A stretch of 57,513 nucleotides of DNA from assembly GCF_001528745.1 (NCBI RefSeq), contig NZ_BCNS01000120.1, forward strand, positions 1 to 57,513, in the 5' to 3' direction. Origin of the DNA: Marinobacterium profundum (GTDB lineage: Bacteria; Pseudomonadota; Gammaproteobacteria; Pseudomonadales; Balneatricaceae). Below the pieces are notes generated by a model. The model ran no database searches. It saw nothing but the letters and a program-made list of their open reading frames with translations, and had not been told where the DNA came from. Numbering within the stretch: the stretch's first letter is position 1; each line of letters starts with the position of its first letter. The translations under genes and the position numbers were made by a program. Below are positions 1-8,950 of this stretch, piece after piece.

Positions 1-68
1 GCACAAAAAACAGCCAAGCTCGGGTGGCTCGCAGTAGGTTGAGTATTGTCGGACAGCCTCCTGGTGCC

Positions 69-1265
69 TTACTGGCTGCTAACCAGGTCGCCGCGCTGGA
101 TGTTGAAAACTTCGCTGCTGTTGCCCAGGGTGCCGCTGGCGGAGAGCTGCTGTACGTCATCGACGACGATCGTCTGGCGACTGTTTTCAAGGCTGCTGTC
201 GCGCAATCGGTCAAGGCGCAGCAAGCTGAGTCTGTCGCCACTGCTGATGCCGGCATTGCGGCCGGCGTCAAACCAGATGCGGTTGTTTTCTATGCGTGTG
301 ATGGGCGCGCGAAAGGGCAGGCAGGCTAGTTCTTCACCCAGTTCGTGCCCGACCTGATCTAGTAGCTGTCGGGTTTTGTTTCCGTAGTCCTGTTGCCAGA
401 AGGCGGCGCTGGCAAAGCCGGTGTTTTGCTCCATTGGCAGATTCCACAATCCCTGAGTCTGGTACTGGTGACTGAGCAGCAGGGCGCCGGAGAGGGCGTC
501 ATGCACGAACAGATCGATGGCAAAACTGCGCAAATAACGGTCATCCTGTGGTTGAGCGCGGTTGAGCCAGTGTTTCAGAATGTTCTGTTCGCTGTGTACC
601 GACGGGTTTTGCATGGACAGGTCGCGCACCACGCCTGAGACCAAGTACTGCGGGCCAAACTGTGCGCTTTGAGGCAGCAGGGTTTGCAGGCGACCATTGT
701 CGAGTTGACGTGTGGGGGCGCTGAGGGGGTTGTTGATCAGGCGGGTGTTGCCGGCGTTGAGGGCTTCCAGGCGCGGGTTCAGGCTCAGTTTCTCTGTCAG
801 CTCAAGGGCCAGTGCCTGTTCGATATTGCCGAGCTGGCCGAGGTTTGCATCCTGCGGGCGCTGCAGTACAAATGCGGTGACCGCCAGGCGGTTGCGGTAC
901 TGATGGCTACTGCCGTTGCTGCAGCCCTGAGCGATATCGACATCGGCACTGATGCGCACCAGCAACCAGTTGTCCTGGCGCTTTTCGTCCAGCAGTTGCA
1001 CGTTGCGTACTTTGCCAAGGGAGGCCATATGCAGGTTGTCGACTTCGAGTATGCCGTCGTTCATCTGCTGATTGACGCTGATATAGGCGGCGGCCTGGAG
1101 CGCGGCCTGTTCGGTTGCATCCTGGATGGCGGCACGCCGCGCCGAGGCGATGTCCGAACCTATGATCATGGCGCGCCCTTCCGCCTGCATGCTCTGGGCC
1201 TGAGCGCCGGTGGCCAGGCTGAGCAGGATCGCCAGGCCTGTTATACGTAACAGAAGACTAAACAT
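69..1265 (-). CDS. flgT: Flagellar assembly protein FlgT
   Basis: The 398-residue product starts with a Sec signal peptide (about residues 1-23, ending GAQA). The remainder matches the FlgT layout: an N-terminal domain with SIASARRAAIQDATEQAALQ, a middle domain and a small C-terminal beta domain (about 320-398). In vibrios, where the family was defined, FlgT forms the periplasmic H ring around the basal body and helps stator assembly and secretion of the motor. It is divergent from flgO-flgP, the arrangement known from polar flagellates, and supports that family of function. The ATG at 1265 puts the signal peptide directly at the N terminus. Recognition is from sequence pattern, not a database search. 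Confidence 0.88.
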   Translation of the reverse strand: MFSLLLRITGLAILLSLATGAQAQSMQAEGRAMIIGSDIASARRAAIQDATEQAALQAAAYISVNQQMNDGILEVDNLHMASLGKVRNVQLLDEKRQDNWLLVRISADVDIAQGCSNGSSHQYRNRLAVTAFVLQRPQDANLGQLGNIEQALALELTEKLSLNPRLEALNAGNTRLINNPLSAPTRQLDNGRLQTLLPQSAQFGPQYLVSGVVRDLSMQNPSVHSEQNILKHWLNRAQPQDDRYLRSFAIDLFVHDALSGALLLSHQYQTQGLWNLPMEQNTGFASAAFWQQDYGNKTRQLLDQVGHELGEELACLPFRAPITRIENNRIWFDAGRNAGISSGDRLSLLRLDRLRDSSLENSRQTIVVDDVQQLSASGTLGNSSEVFNIQRGDLVSSQ

Positions 1266-1438
1266 GTGCGCTCTCGGGCCGATACTCTTGGGGCAAAGGT
1301 ATGCAATTTGAACCCGCCTTGCAAACTATGCCGTAGCGGCCTCGCGCGTTAAAGTGCGCAGGCGTTGGTGGTGCAGGGCGGCAGTGCAATGGCTGTTCAG
1401 GGGCTGGAGGGGTTAACCACGGCGGGCATTGTGCTAGT

Positions 1439-1775
1439 GTACTGCTTCGCCCTAGCAGCCTGTCTGACTTGACCGATCGCCGCGAGGGAAAGTCCGTTTT
1501 GAGGCGATTTTTGAGCTCTTTTGAGGCGAATAGTGGTTCTATTTAACGAAAAAGAGTGCGAGAAATGACCAAAATCGGCTTTTCCGCAGTAGATTAGTGT
1601 TAAGTCCGACAGGCTGTTAGTGGGTGCTTGTAGAGCCCGCCAATTCGTGTCCGACAAGGCGCCGTTCGTCGGTAATAGTGGGGCTCTTGCCAAGAATGGC
1701 AACGCCGCAGGGCGCGAATTGGCGAGCTCCCTTCGGGTGACTCGCTAAAAGTGCCTTTTAAGGGCGAAGCAGTAC
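1439..1775. repeat. Foldback repeat with 15-bp perfect arms, interrupted by a MITE
   Basis: GTACTGCTTCGCCCT at 1439-1453 is matched by its exact reverse complement at 1761-1775. Inside lies a second inverted pair, CGCCAATTCG at 1638-1647 and CGAATTGGCG at 1715-1724. The MITE-like element at 1452-1620 sits just inside the left arm, so it appears to have inserted into an older palindromic element of about 170 bp. The whole lies between the divergent flgT and flgO genes and fills most of that 537-base gap; no coding region is seen there. Confidence 0.7.
1452..1620 (-). mobile_element. 169-bp MITE-like element, copy 1
   Basis: Bounded by inverted ends (CTAGCAGCCTGTC at 1452 and the complement of CTAACAGCCTGTCGG ending at 1620). 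No coding capacity. Its reverse complement matches the 169-bp copy at 29306-29474 along nearly the whole length, including an internal block around TTAAATAGAACCACTATTCG. If the CTAG/TTAG at the borders is a target duplication, the element proper begins with CAGCCTGTC. This is a non-autonomous element of the kind mobilised by a transposase elsewhere; the parent family is not established here. Confidence 0.8.
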
Positions 1776-1802
1776 TCTAACTTGGCTGCGGATCAATGAC
1801 GG

Positions 1803-2522
1803 ATGACAAAAATGAAACGACTGGCTGGGGCATTGGTGCTGCTGATGACGGGTTGCGCCATGCAGGAACGTCCTCCCGTGGCCGTGCAGGTGGAGTCCTT
1901 CGGTGACAGCGCCGTGGCGCAGCTGCGCGAGCTTGGCGCCGAAGGCTCTGTCGGTGCTGGCGGAACGCCGGGCAGTGCATCCCTGAGTCTGCTGGAATCC
2001 CAAAGGCTGACGGATCCCATGAGTGAAGCTGTGGCACAGATGGTGGGCCAGCTGTCGGTCGGCTTGCGGGAGCATCGAGTCAAGCGTCTGCCTATGGCGG
2101 TGCTGCCCTTTGTTGAGCTGGCAGGTGACACCGCGGAAACGGCCACCGATTTGCTGGGTGAGCGTGTGGCGGAGAACTTTATCTATCAAATGCAGCAGGC
2201 GCAGTACAACCTGATCGATTACCGCGCCCTTAGCCTTACTACCACCGAAAAGGCGCCGCTTTCACGGCAGAACCTGTCGCTGCTGTTCAGTCGCAATCGT
2301 ATCTACTTCGTGCTGACGGGCACTTATGCCCGCTATCCCGATGGCATAGTGCTGAATGCGCGGGTGCTGGATACCACCACGCGCCAGGTGCTCGCCAGCG
2401 GACAAACTCATGTGCCGGATGCGCGTCTTGAAGGTACGCTGCCAGGGTTTGATCCGTTGCAGGCGCTGGAGGCCGGCATGATTATCGAGAATGGCCGTGG
2501 CCCTGTGGGGCTGGAGCGTTGA
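1803..2522 (+). CDS. flgO: FlgO-family flagellar outer-membrane lipoprotein
   Basis: The 239-residue product has a lipoprotein signal with lipobox LMTGC (Cys18). The body (about 75-225) carries the FlgO-type fold, with LPMAVLPFVEL followed by LLGERVAENFIYQMQQ, seen in FlgO proteins of Vibrio and relatives. FlgO is an outer-membrane protein of the flagellar base needed for full motility. It is followed within 2 bases by flgP, and the pair is divergent from flgT. The ATG at 1803 is used, but the in-frame ATG at 1812 would also leave an intact signal peptide. The promoter region upstream is occupied by inserted repeats, so expression may differ from that of relatives. Confidence 0.82.
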   Translation: MTKMKRLAGALVLLMTGCAMQERPPVAVQVESFGDSAVAQLRELGAEGSVGAGGTPGSASLSLLESQRLTDPMSEAVAQMVGQLSVGLREHRVKRLPMAVLPFVELAGDTAETATDLLGERVAENFIYQMQQAQYNLIDYRALSLTTTEKAPLSRQNLSLLFSRNRIYFVLTGTYARYPDGIVLNARVLDTTTRQVLASGQTHVPDARLEGTLPGFDPLQALEAGMIIENGRGPVGLER

Positions 2523-2524
2523 GT

Positions 2525-2986
2525 ATGGCAGCGGGAATCAGATTGGGGCTGGCGGGCGTTGCTCTTGCGTTGCTGGTGGGTTGCAGTTCGGTGCAGCAGA
2601 GCTGGCAGGAGGCGTCGGCGCGCTTAACGGGTCAGCCGCAGGAAGTTGAGCGTCGTGCGCCTGAGATGGTGACGGCAACCGGTTATGCTCCCATCAGCTT
2701 GCAACCTGGGCAAACCGAGCAGCATCGGGTGTTGCTGGCCATGCGGGCATCCAAACTGCGTGCCTATCAGGAGCTGGCGGCCGTGGTGCACGGGCAGTAC
2801 CTGTATGGTACGACCCAGGTCAGCGATATGGTCATGCAGAGTGATCGCTTTCGTGCGGCTGTGTCTGGCATAGTGCGTGGCGCCCGGGTGGTGAAATCCT
2901 ACCCGGTACAGGATGACACTTATGCGACCACCCTGGAGCTGGATCTGAGTCAGGTGCAGCGGGCCTGGGTGGTGACGGAGCGCTGA
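2525..2986 (+). CDS. flgP: FlgP-type flagellar lipoprotein (LPP20 family)
   Basis: A lipoprotein of 153 residues with lipobox LLVGC (Cys20). The central part (about 60-150) has the LPP20/FlgP pattern: a KLRAYQELAAVVHGQYLYG stretch, then a beta-rich tail ending in VVKSYPVQDDTYATTLELDL. In Vibrio and Campylobacter, FlgP forms an outer-membrane-associated disk or ring at the flagellar base. An upstream TTG at 2519 is in frame, but the ATG at 2525, two bases after the flgO stop, is preferred because the signal peptide starts there. It is probably cotranscribed and translationally coupled with flgO. Confidence 0.8.
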   Translation: MAAGIRLGLAGVALALLVGCSSVQQSWQEASARLTGQPQEVERRAPEMVTATGYAPISLQPGQTEQHRVLLAMRASKLRAYQELAAVVHGQYLYGTTQVSDMVMQSDRFRAAVSGIVRGARVVKSYPVQDDTYATTLELDLSQVQRAWVVTER

Positions 2987-3002
2987 GGTCGCTCCACCGG
3001 AG

Positions 3003-3299
3003 TCAGTCTTTCGGGGCTGACTGCTTGAAACCGGCCAGCTGTTCAGCGCTGGCTTCTCCTTGATGCTTTTCCTTCCACTGGGCGTAGGGCTCGCCGTACA
3101 CCAGTTCGCGGGCCTGTTCATAATCGACGCTTTCGCCCTGTTCGTCGGCGGCGGCAACATACCACTTGGACAGGCAGTTGCGGCAAAAACCCGCCAGGTT
3201 CATCAGGTCTATGTTCTGCACGTCCTTGCGATTGTCCAGGTGTTCAACCAGACGGCGAAAAACGGCGGCTTCAATCTCGGTACGGGTTTGCTGATTCAT
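3003..3299 (-). CDS. DUF1244 family protein
   Basis: A 98-residue soluble protein with the hallmark of DUF1244: a VFRRLVEHLDNR helix, then DVQNIDLMNLAGFCRNCL with a CxxC pair, then SKWY and later VYGEPYAQWK. The function of the family is unknown; the two cysteines could bind metal, which is inference. It is convergent with flgP (16 bases apart) and lies downstream of glnD on the same strand, with a hairpin in the 106-base gap, so it may have its own promoter there. Confidence 0.85.
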   Translation of the reverse strand: MNQQTRTEIEAAVFRRLVEHLDNRKDVQNIDLMNLAGFCRNCLSKWYVAAADEQGESVDYEQARELVYGEPYAQWKEKHQGEASAEQLAGFKQSAPKD

Positions 3300-3356
3300 G
3301 GTCTTTCCTGTGCAGGGGGCCGGTGCCTGTTATTCCGGCGCATGTCGGATTGGGGT

Positions 3357-3380
3357 GTGCGCCGGGTGTTTCCGGCGCAC
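3357..3380. terminator. GC-rich hairpin downstream of glnD
   Basis: GTGCGCCGG and CCGGCGCAC form a perfect 9-bp stem with a 6-base loop, 26 bases past the glnD stop on its strand. There is no clear U-run after it, so it may be a mRNA 3-prime stabilising hairpin or a Rho-linked end rather than an intrinsic terminator. Confidence 0.35.
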
Positions 3381-3405
3381 GTAGCTGCATTCGTTCTAAG
3401 TGAAG

Positions 3406-6096
3406 TCAGTGTTCCTGCTGGACCTGCTCATCCAGCTGGCGGCAGATAGTGTCCTGCAGCTGGTGGCAAAGTTCAGGGTCGCTGATGGGCTGCTCGTTGG
3501 CGTCGGTGATAAAGAAATAATCCTCTACGCGCTCGCCGATGCTGGCGATCTTTGCCTTGCGTACTGAAATGCCAAATTCGACAAAGATACTGCCGATGCG
3601 CGCCAGCAGGCCGGGGCGGTCGGGGCTGCTGACTTCCAGTACGGTCTGCTGCATGACGGGATCGTTGCTGATGGTCACCCGGGTCGGCGTGGCGAACAGC
3701 TTGAGGGCACGGGGTACGCGGCGCTGGATGATATCCGGGAAGTCATCCGGGTCGTCCAGTTCTTCGACCAGGGTGTGCCTGATGTTGGCCAGATAATCGG
3801 GATTTTCCGACAGCGGCAGGTTGTCTTCGGTCAGTACCGAATAGGTGTTCAGGGTGCGGCCGTCGTCGGTCAGGATGATGCGGGCATCCTGGATGCTCAG
3901 GTGCAGCTGATCCAGTGCCGCCACTGTGGCCGGGAACAGGTTGGGCAGATCTTCACTGTAAATGAAGATCTCGGTCGCGCCCTCGTACACCCGGTACGAA
4001 GTTTTCTTTACCAGCACCAGTGGAAGCTTGTTGCTGCCGTGCTCCAGAATGGCCTCGGTATGCCAGGCGACATTGTTGGCATCTTCACGCAGGAAGTAAT
4101 CGTTGCCGATATTGCTCCAGAGTTCCTGTACCTGGGCATCGTGAATGCCTTTGCGGCGCAGGGCGGCGAGGGCGTCTGTCTGCAGTTCTTCAATGCGGTC
4201 TTCAATATTGACCGGGTTTTCCAATCCGCGACGCAGCGCCCGCTTGGTTTCGGTGTAGAGCTGGCGCAGCAAGGTGGCGCGCCAGCTATTCCACAGAGTG
4301 TGGTTGGTGGCGTTGATGTCCGCCACGGTCAGTACATAAAGATAATCCAGGTGGACGCCATCGCCACAGTGCTTGGCAAAACGGTGGATAACTTCGGGGT
4401 CTGAAATATCACGCCGCTGGGCGGTCATGGACATCAGCAGGTGGTTGCGCACCAGCCAGGCGACCAGGTGAGAATCCCACTTGCCCAGATGATGGTTCTG
4501 GCAAAATCGCAGTGCATCGTCGGCGCCGAGCTCCGAGTGATCGCCGCCGCGGCCCTTGGCTATGTCGTGATAGAGGCCGGCCATATAGAGCAGTTCTATC
4601 TTGGGTAGCTGATTGACGATGCGATGGGCGATGGGGAACTGCTCGCGGTAGTCATTGTGGCGCAGCTGGCGCATCTTCTGAATGACTTTAAGCGTGTGGG
4701 CGTCCACGGTGTAAATGTGGAACAGGTCGTGCTGCATCTGGCCGACGATCTCGCCGAACTCCGGCAGGTAGCGGCCGAGGATGCCGTAGCGGTTCATGCG
4801 CTTGAGCTCGGTGGAAACCCCGTCCGGTGAGCGCAGCAGTTCCATGAACAGCGAGGTGTTGCGGATATCGGTTCTGAATGCGTCGTCGATCAGGTGGCGA
4901 TGGTCGCGAATCAGCTTGATGGTGGAGGCCCGTACGCCCTTGATGGACGGGTTGTGGGCCAGCAATACAAACAGTTCCATGAGCGCAAAGGGGTGGCGGT
5001 TGAAGGTCGCGGGGCTGCGCACTTCGATATAGTCATTGTGGATACGAAAGCGCTTGTTCAACGGCCGGATAAGTTGCTCGTCGTCGGCTTTGAGTATGGC
5101 CTCATCGAAGTACTGCAGCAGCATGTCGTTGAACTCCGACATGGACTTGGCGATGCGATAATACTTGCTCATGAACTGCTCGACGGCCAGGGCGCCCTGC
5201 TGATCCTTGTAACCAAAGTACTCGGCCAGGGTACGCTGGTGGTCGAACAGCAGGCGGTCTTCGCGGCGTTTGCAGTGCATGTGCAGCGCATAACGCACGG
5301 CCCAGAGATAGAGCTCGCCCTTGTTGAGAATGTCGAGCTCGGATTCGGTCAGGAAACCGTGATCCACCAGGTTGCGGATATAGGTGGCACCGAAGTGCCT
5401 CTTGGCCACCCAGCCGATGGTCTGCAGGTCACGCAGGCCGCCGGGAGAGGTCTTGAGGTTGGGTTCCAGGTTGTACTCGGTGTTGTTGGTGCGCTCGTGG
5501 CGGTCACGCTGCTCGTTGAGCTTGGCGATAAAGAACTCGCGATCGGTCCAGGCGCCTTCAGATGTCACTCGCTCGTAGGTGTCGAGCTGCAGCTGGGGGT
5601 TGCCTACCAGGGTGCGTGATTCGAGCAGGTTGGTGGCGATAGTGATATCGCTGCGGGCTTCTTCGTAGCATTCATCCACGCTGCGAACGCTGGATCCAAT
5701 GTCCAGCGACATGTCCCACAGTAGTGTCAGGAAGCCGCTGATGCTCTCCTGGGCCGACTCGGCTTCGATGCCGTTGAACAGTATCAGGATATCGACGTCA
5801 GAATGCGGATGCAGCTCGCCGCGGCCGTAGCCGCCCACCGCCACCAGGGCTATGTGCTGATCATCGGGCCATTCAAACAGATTCCAGGCGGCACAGAGAA
5901 CCTGATCAGTGATCCAGGCACGGCCGTAGATCAGCTTGCGAATATCCTCCCCGTCCCGAAAGCGCTGGTGCATGCGCTCCTGGGCGTCCCTGATGGTTTT
6001 CTTGAAAATCGGTACCGGGGAGCGAGCTGCATCCAGTGCGCAACGAAAGGCAGCAACATCCAGCAGTGGGGTGTCGTCAGGGGTGGGGGTCGACAT
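3406..6096 (-). CDS. glnD: Bifunctional uridylyltransferase/uridylyl-removing enzyme
   Basis: An 896-residue GlnD with all expected parts: a nucleotidyltransferase centre GGYGRGE (88-94) with DVD (100-102), a GlnD-type helical linker, an HD hydrolase domain with GLYHDIAKGRGGDHSELG, and two C-terminal ACT domains (roughly 710-790 and 825-896, the latter with SSPDRPGLLARIGSIF). The enzyme adds or removes UMP on PII proteins according to glutamine level, which sets glutamine synthetase activity and NtrC signalling. It lies directly downstream of map (21-base gap) on the same strand, the common gammaproteobacterial order, so probably one transcript. Length and motifs look intact. Confidence 0.97.
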   Translation of the reverse strand: MSTPTPDDTPLLDVAAFRCALDAARSPVPIFKKTIRDAQERMHQRFRDGEDIRKLIYGRAWITDQVLCAAWNLFEWPDDQHIALVAVGGYGRGELHPHSDVDILILFNGIEAESAQESISGFLTLLWDMSLDIGSSVRSVDECYEEARSDITIATNLLESRTLVGNPQLQLDTYERVTSEGAWTDREFFIAKLNEQRDRHERTNNTEYNLEPNLKTSPGGLRDLQTIGWVAKRHFGATYIRNLVDHGFLTESELDILNKGELYLWAVRYALHMHCKRREDRLLFDHQRTLAEYFGYKDQQGALAVEQFMSKYYRIAKSMSEFNDMLLQYFDEAILKADDEQLIRPLNKRFRIHNDYIEVRSPATFNRHPFALMELFVLLAHNPSIKGVRASTIKLIRDHRHLIDDAFRTDIRNTSLFMELLRSPDGVSTELKRMNRYGILGRYLPEFGEIVGQMQHDLFHIYTVDAHTLKVIQKMRQLRHNDYREQFPIAHRIVNQLPKIELLYMAGLYHDIAKGRGGDHSELGADDALRFCQNHHLGKWDSHLVAWLVRNHLLMSMTAQRRDISDPEVIHRFAKHCGDGVHLDYLYVLTVADINATNHTLWNSWRATLLRQLYTETKRALRRGLENPVNIEDRIEELQTDALAALRRKGIHDAQVQELWSNIGNDYFLREDANNVAWHTEAILEHGSNKLPLVLVKKTSYRVYEGATEIFIYSEDLPNLFPATVAALDQLHLSIQDARIILTDDGRTLNTYSVLTEDNLPLSENPDYLANIRHTLVEELDDPDDFPDIIQRRVPRALKLFATPTRVTISNDPVMQQTVLEVSSPDRPGLLARIGSIFVEFGISVRKAKIASIGERVEDYFFITDANEQPISDPELCHQLQDTICRQLDEQVQQEH

Positions 6097-6117
6097 GGGC
6101 AGCCTCTAGATGAATGA

Positions 6118-6888
6118 TCAGAGTGATTCTTCAGTGCGCAGGGTCAGAACTTCATGGCCATCGGCGGTCACGAGGATCATGTGTTCCCACTGGGCAGAGA
6201 GGCGGCGGTCAACGGTTTCGACGGTCCAGCCATCCTTTTTCGATAGTTTGACGTGGCGCTTGCCGGCGTTGATCATCGGTTCGATGGTGAAAATCATGCC
6301 TTCGCGCAGTTCTACACCAGTGCCAGGGCGGCCGTAATGCAGCACCTGGGGGTCTTCGTGAAACTCAAGGCCAATACCGTGACCGCAGTACTCGCGGACC
6401 ACTGAGTAATGGTTGGCTTCGGCGTGCTGCTGGATCACGTGGCCGATATCACCCAGGTGGGCGCCGGGTTTGACCAGGGCGATGGCCTTGTACATGCATT
6501 CCTGGGTGATTTCGGCCAGGCGCTCGATATGGGGCGCGACCTTGCCCACCGGAAACATCTTGCTGGTATCGCCGTGGTAGCCGTCCTTGATAACGGTGAT
6601 GTCGATATTGATGCTGTCGCCGTTCTTCAGCGGCTTGTCATTGGGGATGCCGTGGCAGACCACCTGGTTGACAGAAGTGCAGATTGACTTGGGAAAACCG
6701 TGGTAGTTCAGCGGCGCCGGAATGGCTTTCTGTTCATTGACGATATAGTCGTGACAGATCTGGTTCAGCTCGTTGGTGGTGACGCCGGGTTTTACGAAGG
6801 GCTCGATCATTTCCAGCACCTCGGCTGCCAGGCGGCCGGCAATGCGCATTTTTTCGATGTCTTCGGGTGTCTTGATGCTGATAGTCAT
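6118..6888 (-). CDS. map: Type I methionine aminopeptidase
   Basis: The 256-residue product removes the initiator methionine from nascent proteins. The five metal ligands can be seen: Asp in INIDITVIKDGYHGD (two), His in YCGHGIGLEFHEDP, Glu in IFTIEPMI and Glu near the C terminus in QWEHMILVT. It lacks the N-terminal zinc extension of eukaryotic forms, as expected. It is divergent from rpsB, which is the classical map/rpsB arrangement, and is followed by glnD. Start ATG at 6888. Confidence 0.97.
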   Translation of the reverse strand: MTISIKTPEDIEKMRIAGRLAAEVLEMIEPFVKPGVTTNELNQICHDYIVNEQKAIPAPLNYHGFPKSICTSVNQVVCHGIPNDKPLKNGDSINIDITVIKDGYHGDTSKMFPVGKVAPHIERLAEITQECMYKAIALVKPGAHLGDIGHVIQQHAEANHYSVVREYCGHGIGLEFHEDPQVLHYGRPGTGVELREGMIFTIEPMINAGKRHVKLSKKDGWTVETVDRRLSAQWEHMILVTADGHEVLTLRTEESL

Positions 6889-6990
6889 GGTGTCTCGTCG
6901 TGATTTTTAATTCATGTGTTGCCGGCAATGCTCGCTTGCGGCCAAGTACTGGGATTGTAGCGAAATATGCCCGTCGAGCGAAAGCCGCGC

Positions 6991-7019
6991 TTCAAAAACG
7001 ACCTCCGCTATGGTATAAA
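6991..7019 (+). promoter_or_regulatory. Sigma-70 promoter for rpsB-tsf
   Basis: TTCAAA (6991-6996), a 17-base spacer and TATAAA (7014-7019), about 135 bases ahead of the rpsB start. The position and spacing fit the strong ribosomal-protein promoter expected here. Called by eye. Confidence 0.55.
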
Positions 7020-7025
7020 TCCGCC

Positions 7026-7155
7026 TCCCTAAAAGCACCTCAGCTTTGGGGAATATCGCCACACACGTATCGACACAGTTTCCAGGGTGCCGCTCGCGGT
7101 TGGATGCTGGGATGCGTGGAGGTTTAACCCATTAAAATTTAGGAAGTTTTATCAG
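7026..7155 (+). promoter_or_regulatory. Long rpsB 5-prime leader, possible S2 autoregulatory site
   Basis: About 130 untranslated bases lie between the predicted promoter and the rpsB ATG. In gammaproteobacteria the rpsB leader folds into a structure bound by S2 for autogenous control; the length and location fit, but the fold was not computed. The ribosome binding site AGGAAG sits at 7141-7146. Confidence 0.35.
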
Positions 7156-7887
7156 ATGGCAAAAGTCACTATGCGTGACCTGCTTAAAGCAGGCGTTCAC
7201 TTTGGTCACCAGTCTCGCTACTGGAACCCGAAAATGTCCAAATTCATTTTCGGCGCACGCAACAAGATTCATATCATCAACCTCGAGCACACTCTGCCGG
7301 CCCTGAATGGCGCCCTGGATGTGGTTAAAGGTATGGCCACCAACAAGAACAAGATCCTGTTCGTTGGTACCAAGCGTGCAGCTAGCAAGATCGTCCAGGA
7401 AGAAGCCAGCCGTGCAGGCATGCCGTATGTCAACCATCGCTGGTTGGGTGGCATGCTGACTAACTACAAGACGATTCGTCAGTCCATCCGTCGTCTGCGT
7501 GACCTTGAAGTACAGTCTGCTGACGGTACCTTCGCCAAGCTGACCAAGAAAGAAGCGCTGATGCGTCAGCGCGAAATGGAAAAGCTGGAACGTTCCATTG
7601 GCGGTATCAAGGAAATGGGCGGCCTGCCGGACGCACTGTTCGTTATAGACGTTGATCACGAGCGCATTGCTGTCAACGAAGCCAACAAACTGGGTATCCC
7701 GGTTATCGGCATTGTTGATACCAACAGCAATCCGGACGGCATTGATTATGTCATCCCGGGTAACGATGACGCTCTGCGTGCCATTCAGATCTACGCCATG
7801 GCTGCAGCTGATGCTTGCATCGAAGGTGCTGAACAGGGCGGTGCTAAAAACGAATTCGTTGAAGTAGAAGAGACAGCTGGCGAGTAA
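7156..7887 (+). CDS. rpsB: 30S ribosomal protein S2
   Basis: A 243-residue S2 beginning [19 protein letters not shown] and containing the family signatures [16 protein letters not shown] and [20 protein letters not shown]2 joins late in 30S assembly and is needed for binding of S1. An in-frame extension reaches upstream to 7087, but the ATG at 7156 with AGGAAG ahead of it matches all known S2 N termini. It is followed by tsf after an attenuator hairpin, the usual rpsB-tsf operon. Confidence 0.98.
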   Translation: MAKVTMRDLLKAGVHFGHQSRYWNPKMSKFIFGARNKIHIINLEHTLPALNGALDVVKGMATNKNKILFVGTKRAASKIVQEEASRAGMPYVNHRWLGGMLTNYKTIRQSIRRLRDLEVQSADGTFAKLTKKEALMRQREMEKLERSIGGIKEMGGLPDALFVIDVDHERIAVNEANKLGIPVIGIVDTNSNPDGIDYVIPGNDDALRAIQIYAMAAADACIEGAEQGGAKNEFVEVEETAGE

Positions 7888-7929
7888 TCGCCCTGTCGAA
7901 AAGACTGAATAGTCTCTTCGTACTTGCAT

Positions 7930-7954
7930 AAGGGGGGCTCTGCTCCCCTTTTTT
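7930..7954 (+). terminator. Attenuator-type terminator between rpsB and tsf
   Basis: The stem formed by AAGGGG and CCCCTT with an inner GC/GC pair around CTCT is followed by a run of six T. It lies 42 bases after the rpsB stop. A partial terminator at this spot is usual and adjusts the S2 to EF-Ts ratio. Confidence 0.75.
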
Positions 7955-8001
7955 GAATTTGAATCAATGCGTTAATACGTGAATAGATGGGGAAAAACGA
8001 C

Positions 8002-8862
8002 ATGGCTAACTTCTCTGCTGCGCTGGTCAAGGAACTGCGTGAGCGTACCGGCCTGGGCATGATGGAGTGCAAAAAAGCACTGGCTGAAGCGAACGGCGAC
8101 ATTGAGCTTGCGATCGAAGATATGCGCAAAGCGTCCGGTATGAAGGCTGCCAAGAAAGCAAGCCGTACAGCAGCTGATGGTGTTGTTGCCGTTAAAGTGG
8201 CCGACGACAACAGCTACGGTATTGCTGTCGAAGTTAACTCTGAAACCGACTTCGCTGCGCGCGATACGGGTTTTCTGGCGTTTGTCGACAAGGTGCTGGC
8301 GCAGGCTTTCGCCTCCAAAGAGACCGATGTTGCTGTGCTGATGGCCGGTGAGCTGGATGGCGCCCGTGAAGCTCTGGTGCAGAAAATCGGCGAGAACATC
8401 TCTGTTCGTCGTGTGATTCTGGTTGAAGGCAATACCGTTGGTTTCTACGTTCACAGCACCAACAAGCTGGCGGCACTGGTTGCCCTGAGCGGTGGTGAAG
8501 CTGAGCTGGCTAAAGATGTTGCCATGCATGTGACTGCCGTCAACCCACAGGTTGTCAGCAAGGAAGACATGTCGGCTGAAGTCGTTGCCAAAGAGAAAGA
8601 AATCATTCTGGCTCAGCCGGACATGGCCAGCAAGCCGGCAGAAATTGCCGAGAAGATGGTTGTGGGTCGTATCGCCAAGTTCCTGGCTGAAAACAGCCTG
8701 GTTGAGCAGGCGTTCGTCAAGAACCCTGAGCTGAAAGTCGGCGACCTGGTTAAACAGGCGGGCTGTGAAGTACTGTCCTTTGTCCGCGTTGAAGTGGGTG
8801 AAGGCATCGAAGTTGAAAAAACCGACTTCGCCGCTGAAGTTGCAGCTCAGCTGAAAGGCTGA
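8002..8862 (+). CDS. tsf: Elongation factor Ts
   Basis: The 286-residue product starts [19 protein letters not shown] and carries both EF-Ts signatures: [20 protein letters not shown] at about 20-40 and [15 protein letters not shown] (about 77-90), which contains the TDF contact to EF-Tu. It is the guanine-nucleotide exchange factor for EF-Tu. An upstream in-frame ATG at 7987 exists, but the 8002 ATG, preceded by GGGGAAAAACGAC, gives the standard N terminus. It lies between two hairpin terminators, downstream of rpsB and upstream of pyrH. Confidence 0.97.
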   Translation: MANFSAALVKELRERTGLGMMECKKALAEANGDIELAIEDMRKASGMKAAKKASRTAADGVVAVKVADDNSYGIAVEVNSETDFAARDTGFLAFVDKVLAQAFASKETDVAVLMAGELDGAREALVQKIGENISVRRVILVEGNTVGFYVHSTNKLAALVALSGGEAELAKDVAMHVTAVNPQVVSKEDMSAEVVAKEKEIILAQPDMASKPAEIAEKMVVGRIAKFLAENSLVEQAFVKNPELKVGDLVKQAGCEVLSFVRVEVGEGIEVEKTDFAAEVAAQLKG

Positions 8863-8878
8863 TCGCAATTCGTGACAC

Positions 8879-8910
8879 AGATTGCGCCTTGCTGGCGCAA
8901 TCTTCCTCCT
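8879..8910 (+). terminator. Terminator-like hairpin after tsf
   Basis: AGATTGCGCC and GGCGCAATCT form a perfect 10-bp stem with loop TTGCT, followed by the T/C-rich run TCCTCCTT. It begins 17 bases after the tsf stop and separates rpsB-tsf from pyrH-frr. Confidence 0.7.
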
Positions 8911-8950
8911 TGCTACACTGACCTGATCTCGTTTGAGCGGAGACTTCTAG

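Noticed and set aside
1397-1702. Minus-strand frame across the repeat near flgO
   Set aside because: It runs through the MITE-like element and its flanks; no protein family, explained by the repeat.
7087-7155. Extended N terminus of S2
   Set aside because: The extension has no similarity to S2 and lies in the untranslated leader; the ATG at 7156 has the ribosome binding site.
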